From positions 1,302,001 through 1,366,000 of the forward strand of contig CM074706.1 of NCBI GenBank assembly GCA_037367355.1: DNA of 64,000 bases, in the 5' to 3' direction. The notes under the pieces were generated by a model. It saw nothing but the letters and a program-made list of their open reading frames with translations. It had not been told where the DNA came from and made no database searches. This document shows, piece by piece, positions 1 through 11,477 of this stretch (positions within the stretch are counted from its first letter, which is position 1; the number at the start of each line of letters is the position of its first letter). This DNA is from Neoscytalidium dimidiatum. Its lineage: Eukaryota; Ascomycota; Dothideomycetes; Botryosphaeriales; Botryosphaeriaceae. A program made the translations under genes and the position numbers.

Positions 1-3000
1 GTGAGTTTCTTCGTCATTATTGCATGCCGCAGTGGCTTAGCTTGTAAGACTGCCTTCTAGATTTCCTGGTGGCCGGTGTCTAAAAGCTTAATAGATTACG
101 CCATACTCTTGTTCCAAGCCGAATGTCCGGTGATGCTTGATCACTCACGTATTCAGGTACATTCTTATTCTGCAATAGTGACGATCTATTCATAGTATGA
201 TACCTGCAATGTTGGGTTTCACCGAAATTACTTTCGACAGAGTTCTTCAAAGTCAGTTTATTTGATGACAGACCCTTTCACTTTATGAAATCGCCCCGCA
301 ACAGGATCTGTTTTCGCTGCTCTTCTTCCACAGTCGATAGGTTCAGCTCTCTAAACGACTCTTAACATTCAAAGATTCATGTTGTTCAATGTGACACGGA
401 AGTAACAGCTTTCAATTGCGACTACCATGATCTTCCAAGCCCCCCATATGCAGACCCAGCGGCCCTTCAACATTGATATCATTGACAACAATACATTTAT
501 GAAGCTTTTAGTGGATCCCCTAATATCGGGTCTTTTACATTTTAACTATTAACCACTCTCTTACTTGAAGATCCTCGATTCACTCATAGGACAAGACTTG
601 CCAAGTAGCGAAAGTCAAGAGAAAATTTGAATCGAAGGTGTACACAGAAGTGTTACTACTGTATTCCCTTTAGCTATGAGCGCTGTCATATACACGTTAT
701 TACGTTCAAGCTTGGTCTACAGGAATAGATCCAGCGACAGGAAATGGCCTTGACGGAAGAGGTCAGGATAATTACTGGCATAGCTTTAATTCATTCTCTG
801 GTTCGATTTGCTCAAACACAGCCTAGTGGCCAGTCCATAGTAGATTGCTTACATAGATGCCTTCATGCTTCCTAGGGGAAAGATTATCAATTTTCAAGTA
901 GAATATCTTAACCCTATGCCAATTGACCGCATAATAAATGTGAGAAACTTCTCACCAACGGTTAATCCAACGCGGTGTTCAATTCGTCCGGCCTACCCAA
1001 CGAGCAAAACTGCTCTGGCTCGATATTCCTCACCGTCACGGCCTTGCTACGATGCCTCCCAAAGCTGTTAGTCGATCTTCGGCTGCCATGGGGGATGCTA
1101 TGAGGGCAATGGAATGCAATGGAGATAAAAATAGTTTTTCTATCCCTGGTCTTATAACCGACAAAAGTACTCTTACCCCGCTCCGGAACTGACTAATCTG
1201 TACGCAAGATGATCCTTTGAGTCGTGCAGCATGTTCGTGGCCTTGCTTGCAACGTCTCATGTATGTACATCAATCAAATCTTGACGAACAACTGGGTAGC
1301 GATTTTCAAATGTCTTGGCCTGACTGCAAAACCCATTTCGGAGCAACGAACCACTATATCATCTGTAACATTTGTCTCTGATTCCTTGATGCAGTATGGT
1401 AACTGATAGGTCCTCCAACCGTATCACGAAAGCTATTCTAATATTTCCAAAATCAAAGCTTAACCCAGAAGGGCTTTAAATGTATGTTGCATTAGGCCCC
1501 CAGCTGGTCGATGGACGAGCCGGCCCGACAAGCAATCCGCCAAGGAAATGACGATATGCCGTGCAACCAATAATTCTGCAGCGTAAAAAGGTAGACCTAT
1601 CACAAATGGTGTTCATAGTAGTGAATGCACGCGTAGAAGTTCAATTCAGTGCTTATCTAGACATACAGGTTTATCAAGAGGTTAGGGAGGCGGGCAGGTT
1701 TTCTGCCGTGCCCTGGTTCAAGGTCGTGAAAGAACTTAAATATTATCCTACCGCTGGCGAGGGTTTCACACTCAGCAAGTTTTGGCGTGAGTGGATAGAT
1801 TACCTGTTACTGTAGCGACTAGTAATACTTGTAGTATCTGGAAATGCTCTGCTGCTTTTGTATGTCCATGAACATTCGGGCTCACCTTACCCCGCTGGCG
1901 TGTGCTACATAAGCATGCGGCCTCTCATTGATCTAGTTCCTAAGACTTTGATTTGCGGACGTGCTGCAAGCTTCCATGAGCGCTATGTTCAAAACAGTAG
2001 AAAGAAGCCGTGCTGTTATGGCAGGTACGCTTAGCGCGGCGCTAGCGCCGCTGGGTAGCCGGGTAGTTTAGCTCCTTCGCTTTTTTAGAGACAGACAACA
2101 ACAACGAATACAGGAGCATACGAGGTTTTGCTCCAACACGTGCCCACAGGTATAGAGCTGCGGGTAAGGGAGCATGAATAATTAGACCTCAATTCGGTTC
2201 CTGATTGGCCTTGTTCTCCCTATAAGAGCTCAGAAGCCATTTCTCAAACGTATCCTTGCTTACTTCGGGTTCGCAATTTGGTGGTGAGTAGAATATTGGC
2301 TGTGCGGCATCCCTCGTCTATTGTCCATCTCTCAGCCAGACGCCGCAATGCCCCCCCCCCCTCCCCCGGGGGGGGGGGGTTAATCAAGATCTGAACCAAG
2401 GACATGCGAAACAAGGAAAACTCTGCTGAGTTGCACAATTAAATCCACTCGATGCTGATTGGTCGTGTGGAGGCTTGCAGTGCCACGGCGATCACGGCGG
2501 AGGAGCGTGTCTTGGCGATCACTTCGACGAACACCCCTCTTTCCAAATCTGTACCGGGCTGAATCCTATCCAACGACATAAGAACTTCTCTCACAAGAAT
2601 CACAGCATTGGCAAGAAAAAAAAAAAAATCTTCAATCACAGCAGGAAATCACCTTGCAGTATCTGACCTCATCCTGAGCCTTGAACATGGAAAAGACGGC
2701 ATTGGCGCCAAGGCCTCCTCGCCGATTCCCGTGTGCGCAGCAGGGCCGACGTCCCTGCCATTGGCACAAACGCCTTCTCCACGCAACCGCAAGCATTTAA
2801 CTTCCGGGCGCGCGAGCGGCGCGTCTCCGCTGCGCTCGGCACCAAGCCTTCCGCTCGGCCCTGGGGCGCTGTCATTTATGACCCACGCCAACCCTCACTC
2901 GCTACCCTCCCTCAAACCCTCCGCTGACCCTTCATAAACAAACCCTTTTCCCTGGCCCAACAAGAAGTAAAGAGCCTGCCACACAGCCTTGCCCTCCCCA

Positions 3001-3083
3001 ATGCATCCGGGCGCGCGCTCCGCCACCACCTCGCGCCGCGCATCTCGACCGCCCACCCACCTCACCGGCACCGGAACACCACG
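1..3083. other. Gene-poor 5' interval
   Basis: I found no convincing gene in this stretch. The open frames are short, start at non-ATG codons or lack any recognisable motif. The longest plausible one (1561-1815, 84 codons, plus strand) starts at GTG and resembles nothing I know. A run of C followed by a run of G lies at about 2351-2379. The last few hundred bases would hold the promoter and 5' leader of the zinc transporter that follows. Confidence 0.5.
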
Positions 3084-4419
3084 ATGCCCGCCCACGCCCG
3101 CCGCAGCAGCACCTGCGCGCCCGCGCGTGCCGCGCCCTCGGAATACAACACGCCCCTGCACATCGCGGCCCTCTTCATCGTCCTCGCCGTCTCCACCACC
3201 GCGTGCGCCTTCCCCCACCTCGCCGCCAAGCTGCCCGCCCTGCGCATCCCGCGCTCCTTCCTCTTCGGCGCCCGCCACCTCGGCACCGGCGTCCTGCTCG
3301 CCACCGCCTTCGTGCACCTGCTGCCGACCGCCTTCGCGTCGCTGAACGACGCCTGCCTGCCGGCCTTCTGGACCACCGACTACCCGGCCATGCCCGGCGC
3401 CATCGTGCTGGCGGCCGTCTTCTTCATCGCCGGCGTGGAGATGGTGTTCTCGCCGGGGAGGCACGTGTGCGGGGGGGCCGCGGCGGTGGTGGAGGGGCTG
3501 GGGGCGGAGCGGCGGGGGGATGTTGCGGTTGAGGGAGTCGAGGAGATGGAGGAGGAGGAGGAGGAGGAGGTCGAGGGGGAGGTCGAGGGGGAGCGGCGGC
3601 GGCAGCAGCAGCAGCAGCAGCGGCAGCGGCAGATGGACGAGTTAAGCCTGAGGAACCTTGGGCCGCTGCGTGGACGGTCGAGTAGTGTCGGGCGGAGGCT
3701 GACGGACATGAGTGCGCAGGGTGGGAGCGCGTTGAGTAGACAGCAGAGCGGGGTGGAGGGAAGGAGTCGGAGCGAGTTGGCTGTCAAGGGCGTGGTCGAG
3801 TTGACGCCGGAGCAGGAGCATCGGAAGGCTGTGTTGCAGTGCACGCTGCTCGAGATGGGGATCCTGTTTCATAGCGTCTTCATCGGGATGGCGTTGAGTG
3901 TGTCGGTTGGGAGGGAGTTTATCATCTTGCTGATTGCCATTATCTTCCACCGTAAGTGGGACGCGGGGAGATTGCGTGGGCAGGGTTGACGGTTCTACAG
4001 AGACATTCGAGGGCTTGGCGCTGGGTGCCCGCATTGCATCGATCCGTTGGGAGCGGACGGCGATCCAGCCGTGGCTCATGAGTCTGGCTTACGGTTGCAC
4101 GTAAGTCGCTGTTGTGTAAGAAGAGAATTTCTGACCCCGCATAGCTGACATGTGTGACAGGACGCCTGTTGGACAAGCCATTGGCTTGGGCTTGCACACA
4201 CTTTACAGCCCGGATTCAGAAGTGGGGCTTCTCGTGGTTGGAATCATGAACGCAATTTCTTCCGGGCTGCTCGTTTACGCATCATTGGTCGAACTTTTGT
4301 CCGAAGACTTTTTGAGTGACGAAAGTTGGCGTATATTGAGAGGAAAGCGTCGAGTATATGCTTGCTTATTCGTATTCGCGGGTGCTGTGGGAATGAGCTT
4401 GGTTGGCGCGTGGGCATAG
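3084..4419 (+). CDS. ZIP family zinc/iron transporter
   Basis: Plasma-membrane or organellar ZIP permease importing Zn2+ (possibly Fe2+) into the cytosol. Three exons (3084-3951, 4001-4100, 4161-4419) join to 408 codons; introns 3952-4000 and 4101-4160 both start GTAAGT. Family motifs: HLGTGVLLATAFVHLLP at about residues 65-81 (transmembrane segment 2), HSVFIGMAL near 266, and HQTFEGLALGARIA across the first splice, which forms the metal-binding helix. TPVGQAIGLGLHT follows the second splice. The loop between segments 3 and 4 normally carries a histidine-rich metal motif; here it is low complexity, with a run of glutamates then glutamines (genomic 3546-3635). The N-terminus is short, without a clear signal peptide. 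The family call is firm; the metal is inferred. Confidence 0.93.
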
Positions 4420-4621
4420 ACTTTCCTCCATGTGGCTCCAATTTCAAAGTTACTCACCCCTCTCTGATCACCGCAGCAACACGACGTTCATGAAATCTAT
4501 CCCTCTGAAATCTATCGATCGACTTCTGCTTACTTTGGTTAAATGAGAGAAGGACAAAGGAAACTATGAACGCAAAATGCAAACCAGTAACTTGACAGAC
4601 TCTAACATTGGTGCCGGTGTA

Positions 4622-6654
4622 TCAAACACTCAGCACTGACTTGCCGCTGTCCCATGTAATCCTCCTCCGTATGAGCACCCTCAAGGTCTTCCCACCAGCT
4701 TTTGAGAGTTTGCCATCCTCAAGCTTCAGCACAGCCGAGGGAGCAAAGATTATTGCTTCTCCTGTTTGCAAGTCTGATATCTCCCGAAATAACTCCTCAG
4801 CATTTCCTGACTCGGCTGAAATGTGTTTCCTCAAAGTTTCGAACCATGCAGGGCTGCTGAACCGGTGTATGACGATAATGGAGCAAAGCTCAATGATCCG
4901 TGGAGATACATAGGGCTCTTGGGTGGAGACTACAATTCGCAGACCGTAGTGTCTCTGTTGACGGATCATGGACAGTAGCGATTCGGTAAGCTGCTTCGCT
5001 GCTGGAGTGTCATGCATGAACTGGCGGCAACGTCAGTTTCTCTTGGCTGGAATTTGAATGCACAGGATGAAGCGGGGAGCAATTAATATAAGTTACCTTG
5101 TGCGCCTCATCGATAACTAAAAGCTTTCCACGAGAACTGGATGACGCCAGGAACCTGCTTATCCCAACGTTGAACAGGAGACACGCCGTGTTCTCATCCA
5201 CGAATGGGCAGGATAGATCGATGATTGTAACTTCTCCAGGAGCATACCCAGGAGCAACCGCTTTTCCTGAGAGGTCAACGAAGGACTCTAGAAGATCGAG
5301 GCGCTGATTGAGATGTTCTTCCTGTAAACGGTCGAAATGAGTATCCCTCAGGCGCTGACGGAAAGTTCGATAGCAAAACCCCTGTGAGCTTTCCGAAGCC
5401 ATCTGGCGAAGGATATTTGTCACTTGACTGATATATAGCGGCGGAGAACCGGTTTTCGATACAGCCATGAGTGTTAACATCGTTTCTGTGGTCAACTCCT
5501 TAGGGTCTATGAGAAACGGATGGACGATCACGCCGGGGATCTCCGTGTAGCGAGCCTTCAAGATTAGAAAGCTCGATATTGATACGAATATCTTTACGGG
5601 AAGACGTCGCGCATTGCTGCTCACGGTCCGATCGAGGTTGGAAAGGAACGCAAACTCGCTGGGACGGAAATTCTGGGATGTACTGTGTTCTCCGTAATGT
5701 AGGACGAGTGTCGAAGAGGGCGCCTCGAGCACACCCAACTTATCTGACTTGATCATACAATTTTCTGCAGAGGTCAGAGGTGTGATTCAACATCTCTGGT
5801 CAGGACACTTACCTATGATGCACGACGTCGTGTGAGATTTCCCACTACCTTGAAGCCCGCAAACGAAGGCAGAAAACGGGATGTTTGTGTTAAGGAACAT
5901 CCTCTCGTCGATAGTCTGCGTCCCGTGAGTCCGGACATGCGGAACCTGACTCCCGAGCAACGCGAACTGTGGGGCCTGATGAGCAAGTCCTTTCGAGAAA
6001 GCTTCGGCTGAGAACAAAGTTGCGGTTTCGAGACTGCAAGACTCAGGTCCGCGGGAACGGAGAGGAATGTTGCGGTGTAGTAACTCCCATTGGTGATCGA
6101 GTGGCGGAAGCTCGACTTTTGACGTCCCCGCGTTTCGTTTTGGAGATACATCTGATAGCGAAGTGTGAAGATCTTTGATTAAATTTTTAATAAAAATCCT
6201 TGATTTTAACCATAAGGGACAAATACCTTGTATTTTTGTATTTCTTGTATTCGGATCCAAGGAGACAACAGACTTAAGAATCTCGTCTAGTGACTGCCTC
6301 GATGTCTCACTTGTTTGATCACTGCTTCTCGAGAACTGGGAAGACTGTTTGGCTGAAGAAGCTTGCGAGGATGAGAGACTTGTTGCCTTGACTTTGGCTG
6401 CTTGTGCTATTGTCGCTGTAGATAGAGTCTTTTTCGACGGGATGGCATCACCCCACTTTATCCTTTAGACTTGTTAGCTGTGTCTTCTCTTTGCAATGGT
6501 TTACTAAAATTTACTTGTTGATAAGCTGTCGTATCTCTAGTTTTTGCTGCGGTCTCTGTGATATAAGTCTTTTCTTGAACTCGCTCTTGCTCCCAAGAGC
6601 TCCTGCCGCTCGTGCTTCGGCCACCTGCTGCTTTACCCACTGTTCGATGTCCAT
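4622..6654 (-). CDS. HerA/FtsK-like P-loop ATPase
   Basis: Four exons on the minus strand (6654-6515, 6462-5813, 5764-5097, 5020-4622) give 618 codons; introns are 52, 48 and 76 nt. The start is the ATG of MDIEQWVKQQVAEAR. A frame start at 6260 is TTG and internal. Walker A is GLQGSGKS (about residues 249-256); Walker B is GKLLVIDEAHK (476-486), directly before the last splice. After it, RIVVSTQEPYVSPRIIE and then IVIHRF match the sensor segment of HerA/FtsK-type DNA-translocating ATPases. I know this as an uncharacterised fungal P-loop family ('GKSHT.SC.ENC'). The N-terminal 250 residues are poorly conserved and Ser/Gln-rich. Function is unknown; a DNA-related motor is inferred from the fold. 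It is divergent from the DUF7924 gene. Confidence 0.85.
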
Positions 6655-7962
6655 CGTCGAAGCAAGGATACTCTAACTCAAGGAACAGATTGAATCAGTG
6701 TGGTCAAGGTGTCAGATAGTCGAAAGTGTAATGTGAACGGGCAATTCGAGTCGATATCAAGGACATGGGTCAACACACCGCTCTTCTGCAGTCGCTGTGT
6801 AAAGGCTTGGAATTATGCACGCAAGGACTTGCGTTTTCTCATCAATTTTCCTCATTCCACACGTTCCTGTATTCCGAAAATTCCAACCATCGCGGTTAGT
6901 ACGGTGTGACCATGCAGAGAAGGGGCCAATAGGATTAAAGGGTCGATTTGACAGCGTTCCCACCAGCTTAAGTTTCTGTAGGTTCGTCTGCATGTTGGGT
7001 CTCCGGTAAGGAGGTCTAGCGGCGTCACTACTGCTACTGCTGCACGTTGAAAAGAGTCGAGATCAGAGAGTTGGGCAGATTTGCGGAATATCATACTGAT
7101 AAGGCGATGGCGTTATGTGAGGGCATGCTGTGCACGACGTCAGCTGAAGTCTCGACTGAGTCGAAAATTCCAAAGCCGCAGCAATGTACTGCTCTGGATG
7201 TCTACCTGCCACCAGAATGCAGCCCATTTGCGAGCTATCCCATATCAGCTCGATGCATAAGAGAACCGAAAAGAACCAGATTTCGCGATATGGCGAGCAG
7301 TGTCGGGACACGAGTGGATCCGGCTCGCTTCGGGTGCGGGGGTAGGGTTTGAAAGATCGCTACGCGCCGCGTGACCGAGTTGGGCGTTGTGGATACCGAC
7401 TGACGATTCCCCATCCCAGCGAACCGGCCGGTCTGCGGCATGGAGTCACATATGTATGTCTTCTTCATCAGCAAGTTATATCTGCAGATGAGGGACAAAT
7501 GTTATAGCGAAAATATTACTGATAAGTGGAATTATATGCTCTTTTTGAAGCTAGATTTCTCACTCTAAGCTTCAGCTCCATAATCACGAGGTGCGATGTC
7601 GCGTGCTAGGGTGGTGAGCTCCTTCCGGGACAAAGTCCGAGTAGTAAGTGCGGCGCAGCATGTTCAAGAGACTCTTCCAGGATATCGCACATGGGCCATT
7701 ACTAGCAAACCCGTCGGTGTCGGCAGTCGCGGCTGCTGCTTCCGGTTTGATCATCCGGGACGAGAGTCAGAGTAACGGGTGGTCCCACCGGCCCACTACC
7801 AATCAACCCAATGAAAGAGACGCTCGTTTCAAGGGGTCGGCCACCCGGAAGCGTCGACCGGGATCTTTCAACCTGTCTCCGAATTGTTAATCGTCCGCAT
7901 CTCCAGTCGGCGTTCGACTGAGCTGCATACACACCGCCGCTTGTTGCCCGGGAGTGGACAAC
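6655..7962. other. Divergent intergenic region, no gene seen
   Basis: About 1.3 kb between the divergent P-loop ATPase and DUF7924 genes. Open frames are short and overlap in several phases without motifs. It must hold both promoters. I see no repeat or RNA gene. Confidence 0.5.
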
Positions 7963-9683
7963 ATGCCCCCCGCCTTACGCCCTCGTCAAGATGGAAGTGT
8001 TCCTGTATCCCGACCGTTCACTAGGAGCCAAAAATTCGCTGCTTCAAACCCTATCTTATGTGAGTCTCCAGTCCAGCTTTAAACAAAGGCCTACTGACCA
8101 AAATGTTAAGACGAGTCGCAAAAGGCCGGAGAAACTAAGAGACAGAGCCGTCGTCTCAAGGGTGAACCAGCATCGCTTGGAGGATTGCCACCTGAAGACA
8201 CATCCAGAAAGGTTAGTGCTCAAGGAGGTGAACGCTACGGTAGAATATGCTTATAAAGAACTAGCGCAAGAGTCCAAGACCTGCAGACGTCACTGAGCGC
8301 ACTTCTCGCCCTGGCAGCGACTCTAAAAAACCACGATTAGTCGAGATAACGAAGAAGAGAAGCGACCCTCTTTGGCATTGGCTCTTTCATGATAATACCT
8401 GGCCGACGGGATTTCGCGGACCCTCCACCATGGTGTATACTTGTCGGCAAGAGAGTGTTACTTCGGCCTCGATGGTCCAGGCAGCTACTGAGAATTCGGC
8501 CAGGCAGAAAGGTTACTCACAGCCGAAGTCGAGAGTTTCGGCTGGTACCAACTCAAGCAAGAAGGGCGACTATTCGAGCAAAGCCTTTGTGAACCATTTG
8601 AAAGAAGGAAACGGCGCTATGAGAAGTTTTATGACCGACTACAAAAATCCTGGTAGCCGCGAAGAAGGGCCAAACTCTGACAGCAAGGCTTTGTGCAAAG
8701 ATCTGAGGAACAAAGCGCAAACCCCACCGCAAGATAACAGGTATAATGATCGTGACGTCTTTCGTCGAAGACTGGAAAAGCTACGGGACGCAACGGAGTC
8801 GAAGATCACGCACACACTCCATGACCTTCTTTGCCCTTCTGCTGAGCACTTCTCTGCCTTATACCATGACGATCCACAGTTGTCACCGACATACGACCTA
8901 TTGATAGATGCGATGAACGAAGGCTGGGCGCCGGAATGCATGCTTTATAAGGAGTTCTCTAAGCCACAGCCGGATTACTGTGTCGGATTTCCTGAGTATG
9001 CATTTTCAGACGAGAGGCAAGAAACTATTAGGCGAGTCACGCGCGACGGTAACAGATTCGCACCTACTCCCAACATGTACTTTCCGTTTCTAGCCTGTGA
9101 GGCCAAGTCATCCAGGGGGGGTATAGTCAGTGCAGAGAGGCAGAATGCACACACTCTTACGCTTGCAGTCATGGCAACCGTGGAGCTGTTCAGGGGCGCA
9201 GGTCGAGAGCAGGCCATCCATCGCGAAATACTCGGCTTTTCGGTAGTGTACGACCATGCTGTTGCGCGTATATACGGACACTACCCCTTGATTCGAGGCA
9301 AAAACACGAATATATACATGCACAAGATCGATGGGGGAGCTTTGGAAGATCTCTCAGACCATTGGAAGTTTTGGAGGATTGTCAAAAACATCTATGAGCA
9401 GTGGGTACCAATGCACTTCAGGCGTATTTGTGACGCTCTTGATGATTTACATCCATCATGGTCACTTTCATCTGCCACCACTCAGACTATACCTATCGGG
9501 GATCCTAGTAGGGTCGATACTGAGCAGCAGGAGACGGACGAATCGGCTGCAGCCCTGAGGCAACTCAATCTTCGACAGGACGACCACCAGCCAGCCAGTT
9601 CCGCGCACACGACCTCAAGCAGACAACCGACAACTTCTACCGAAGGGGCACGGGGAAAGAAAAGGCGACGTAGAAAGAAGTGA
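7963..9683 (+). CDS. DUF7924 protein (possible PD-(D/E)XK-type nuclease fold)
   Basis: Three exons (7963-8059, 8111-8211, 8265-9683) give 538 codons. Intron 1 (GTGAGT, CTGAC branch, 51 nt) is clear; intron 2 (8212-8264, GTTAGT to CTAG) is chosen because it alone keeps the frame open. The start MPPALRPRQDG is typical of the family. The conserved domain spans about residues 280-470: PDYCVGF near 300, FPFLACEAKSS near 340, AERQNAHTLTLAVMATVELFR, then HREILGFSVVYDH and VARIYGHYP. The pattern Asp..(about 40)..Glu-x-Lys is compatible with a PD-(D/E)XK nuclease core, but that is inference. The C-terminus ends in a basic KKRRRRKK, a likely nuclear signal. Its biological role is not known to me. Confidence 0.87.
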
Positions 9684-9926
9684 AGACGTGGAAAGATATA
9701 TGTGTAATTCTACCAGAGAAGATGTCATACATGTTGAAGGATTTCATTGTGTATCTGTACAGAACCGGAAGTACACGGAATTCAGGGCATAAAACTTGAT
9801 TTTGATTTAAGTGTTGAGGAAGTTTTTGCGATAATTTGTTCCTCCTTGGCAGTAGAAGGACTTGCGAGGGTTTGATACTGAGCGATGTCTCGTTCCGGCA
9901 CCTAAATCCTCAGATACGAGCACTAC

Positions 9927-10991
9927 TCACATGCCCTCCACATTTCTCGGTCTATATTCATCTTCCAAATACCTCACCTCTTCATCCGTCAACTTAACCT
10001 TCAACACTTCCACACTTTCCTTGATTCTCTCCACACTACTCAACCCTAAAATTGGGCAACATCCCTTCTGCAGCACCCATGCTGTCGCTATTGCCACCAT
10101 GCTCGCGCCCTTCTTCTTGGCAACCTCCTCCACCCTATTCACAATTTCCAAGTTCGCAGTCTCGTTCCATGCCTTCGCCTTCTTATCTGCCTTTCCTCTC
10201 AGCGTTTCCCCGCTCACGCCCAACGGCTTCGCCAGCAAGCCTCTCGCCAACGGACTCCACGGAATGACACCCACGCCCGTCGCGTCGCAAAAAGGGATCA
10301 TCTCCCTCTCTTCCTCCCTGTATAGCAGGTTGTAAAACGGCTGCATGCTGATGAACTTGGTCCACCCTCTCATCTCGGCGATGTACTGCAGCCGCGCGAA
10401 CTCCCACGCCCACATCGAGCTCGCGCCGATGTACCGCACCTTACCACTCTGGACGACATCGTGCAGAGCACGCATGATCTCCTCCGGCGGCGTTTCCCGG
10501 TCCAAGCGGTGGATCTGCAGGACATCGAGGTAGTCGGTGCCTAGGCGGGCGAGCGAGGCGTCGACGGCGGCGAAGACGTGCTTGCGCGACAGGCCCATCT
10601 GGTTGACGAGGGGCCCATCGTTGACGCTGGCGGGGCGACTGTCGTCAGGCATCACGGGGTTATAGATCTTGCTCATGATGACGACTTTGTTGCGCGGGAT
10701 GTTGTGGATTCTCAGAGCTTTGCCGATGATTTCTTCGGATTTCCCGTTCGAGTATGTGTCCGCGGTGTCCTGACAGTCGTTAGCGGGATAGGAACGCGGT
10801 GGGAGAAGCAACGTCGGATGAGTTACCCAGGTATTGATGCCGACGTCGTAGGCTGCTTTGAGTAGCTTAAGGCCTTCATCTTCGTCCAGCGTCCATGGCG
10901 ACCCTTCCCATTTGCTGCTGCCGAAGGTCATGCAACCGAGGATGATTTTGGAGACCTTCAGGCCGCTGTTCCCTAATCTATAGCGCAGCAT
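9927..10991 (-). CDS. Aldo-keto reductase
   Basis: NADPH-dependent carbonyl reductase of the aldo-keto reductase superfamily, near the yeast/fungal 'yakc' type. One intron (10770-10826, 57 nt) is a multiple of three and has no stop, so the frame reads through it. Removing it joins GINTW to DTADTYSNG as the family requires. Exons 10991-10827 and 10769-9927 give 335 codons. Catalytic residues: Asp56, Tyr61, Lys89 (VVIMSK) and a His in LQIHRLD. The C-terminal half has SMQPFYNLL and the cofactor loop around GLSSVERIKESV. The start MLRYRLGNSGLKVSK fits the family; the frame is open further upstream to 11177, with an in-frame ATG at 11045. It lies beside, and on the same strand as, the Zn2Cys6 regulator. 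Confidence 0.9.
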   Translation of the reverse strand: MLRYRLGNSGLKVSKIILGCMTFGSSKWEGSPWTLDEDEGLKLLKAAYDVGINTWVTHPTLLLPPRSYPANDCQDTADTYSNGKSEEIIGKALRIHNIPRNKVVIMSKIYNPVMPDDSRPASVNDGPLVNQMGLSRKHVFAAVDASLARLGTDYLDVLQIHRLDRETPPEEIMRALHDVVQSGKVRYIGASSMWAWEFARLQYIAEMRGWTKFISMQPFYNLLYREEEREMIPFCDATGVGVIPWSPLARGLLAKPLGVSGETLRGKADKKAKAWNETANLEIVNRVEEVAKKKGASMVAIATAWVLQKGCCPILGLSSVERIKESVEVLKVKLTDEEVRYLEDEYRPRNVEGM

Positions 10992-11477
10992 GTCAATCTC
11001 CAGAGCGCAATCGCGAAGACTCAGGGCATCAAACCTACCTGGCATACTCCATTTTGAATTTTGAATTTTTTTTTCTTTCGATTGTGTAATTCTCAACTTG
11101 CCAAGTTCTTGAGCTCGAAATATATTGTTGTTGCTGGTGTTGGGGCTCGCAGATCCTTCGGGTCTGCCCCGCGACATGCCCCGCGCCCCGCTTCGCGCAG
11201 GGCCCCTGGTCGGACTTCTCGCCGAGAGCTGCTCCTACTGCCTAATCTCTTTCTCCGGACTGACTGTGTGTGACCGGCTATCCGGTATGTTTGCAGTCGG
11301 CGGCAGAAGGCTGCGCCTATGGGGGTCGCGCAGCTAAGTTGCCCTAATCGATGCGTACGCGGGGGCGTACCGCTGTATTCACACTCTTTGAAAGTACTGA
11401 AAGCCCCTCCCCTCGATTTTCATCGGTGCTAAGTGTCTCTTCAGGCCACGTCCTCCGAAGTCATCTTCATTTCCCCA
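10992..11477. other. Intergenic region
   Basis: Promoter and leader of the aldo-keto reductase plus the 3' flank of the regulator. A GC-rich patch lies at about 11150-11330. No gene, repeat or RNA is recognised. Confidence 0.4.

Noticed and set aside
6258..6260. Start of the P-loop ATPase at 6260
   Set aside because: The codon is TTG and the frame stays open upstream to a splice acceptor; the ATG at 6654 gives a consistent four-exon gene.
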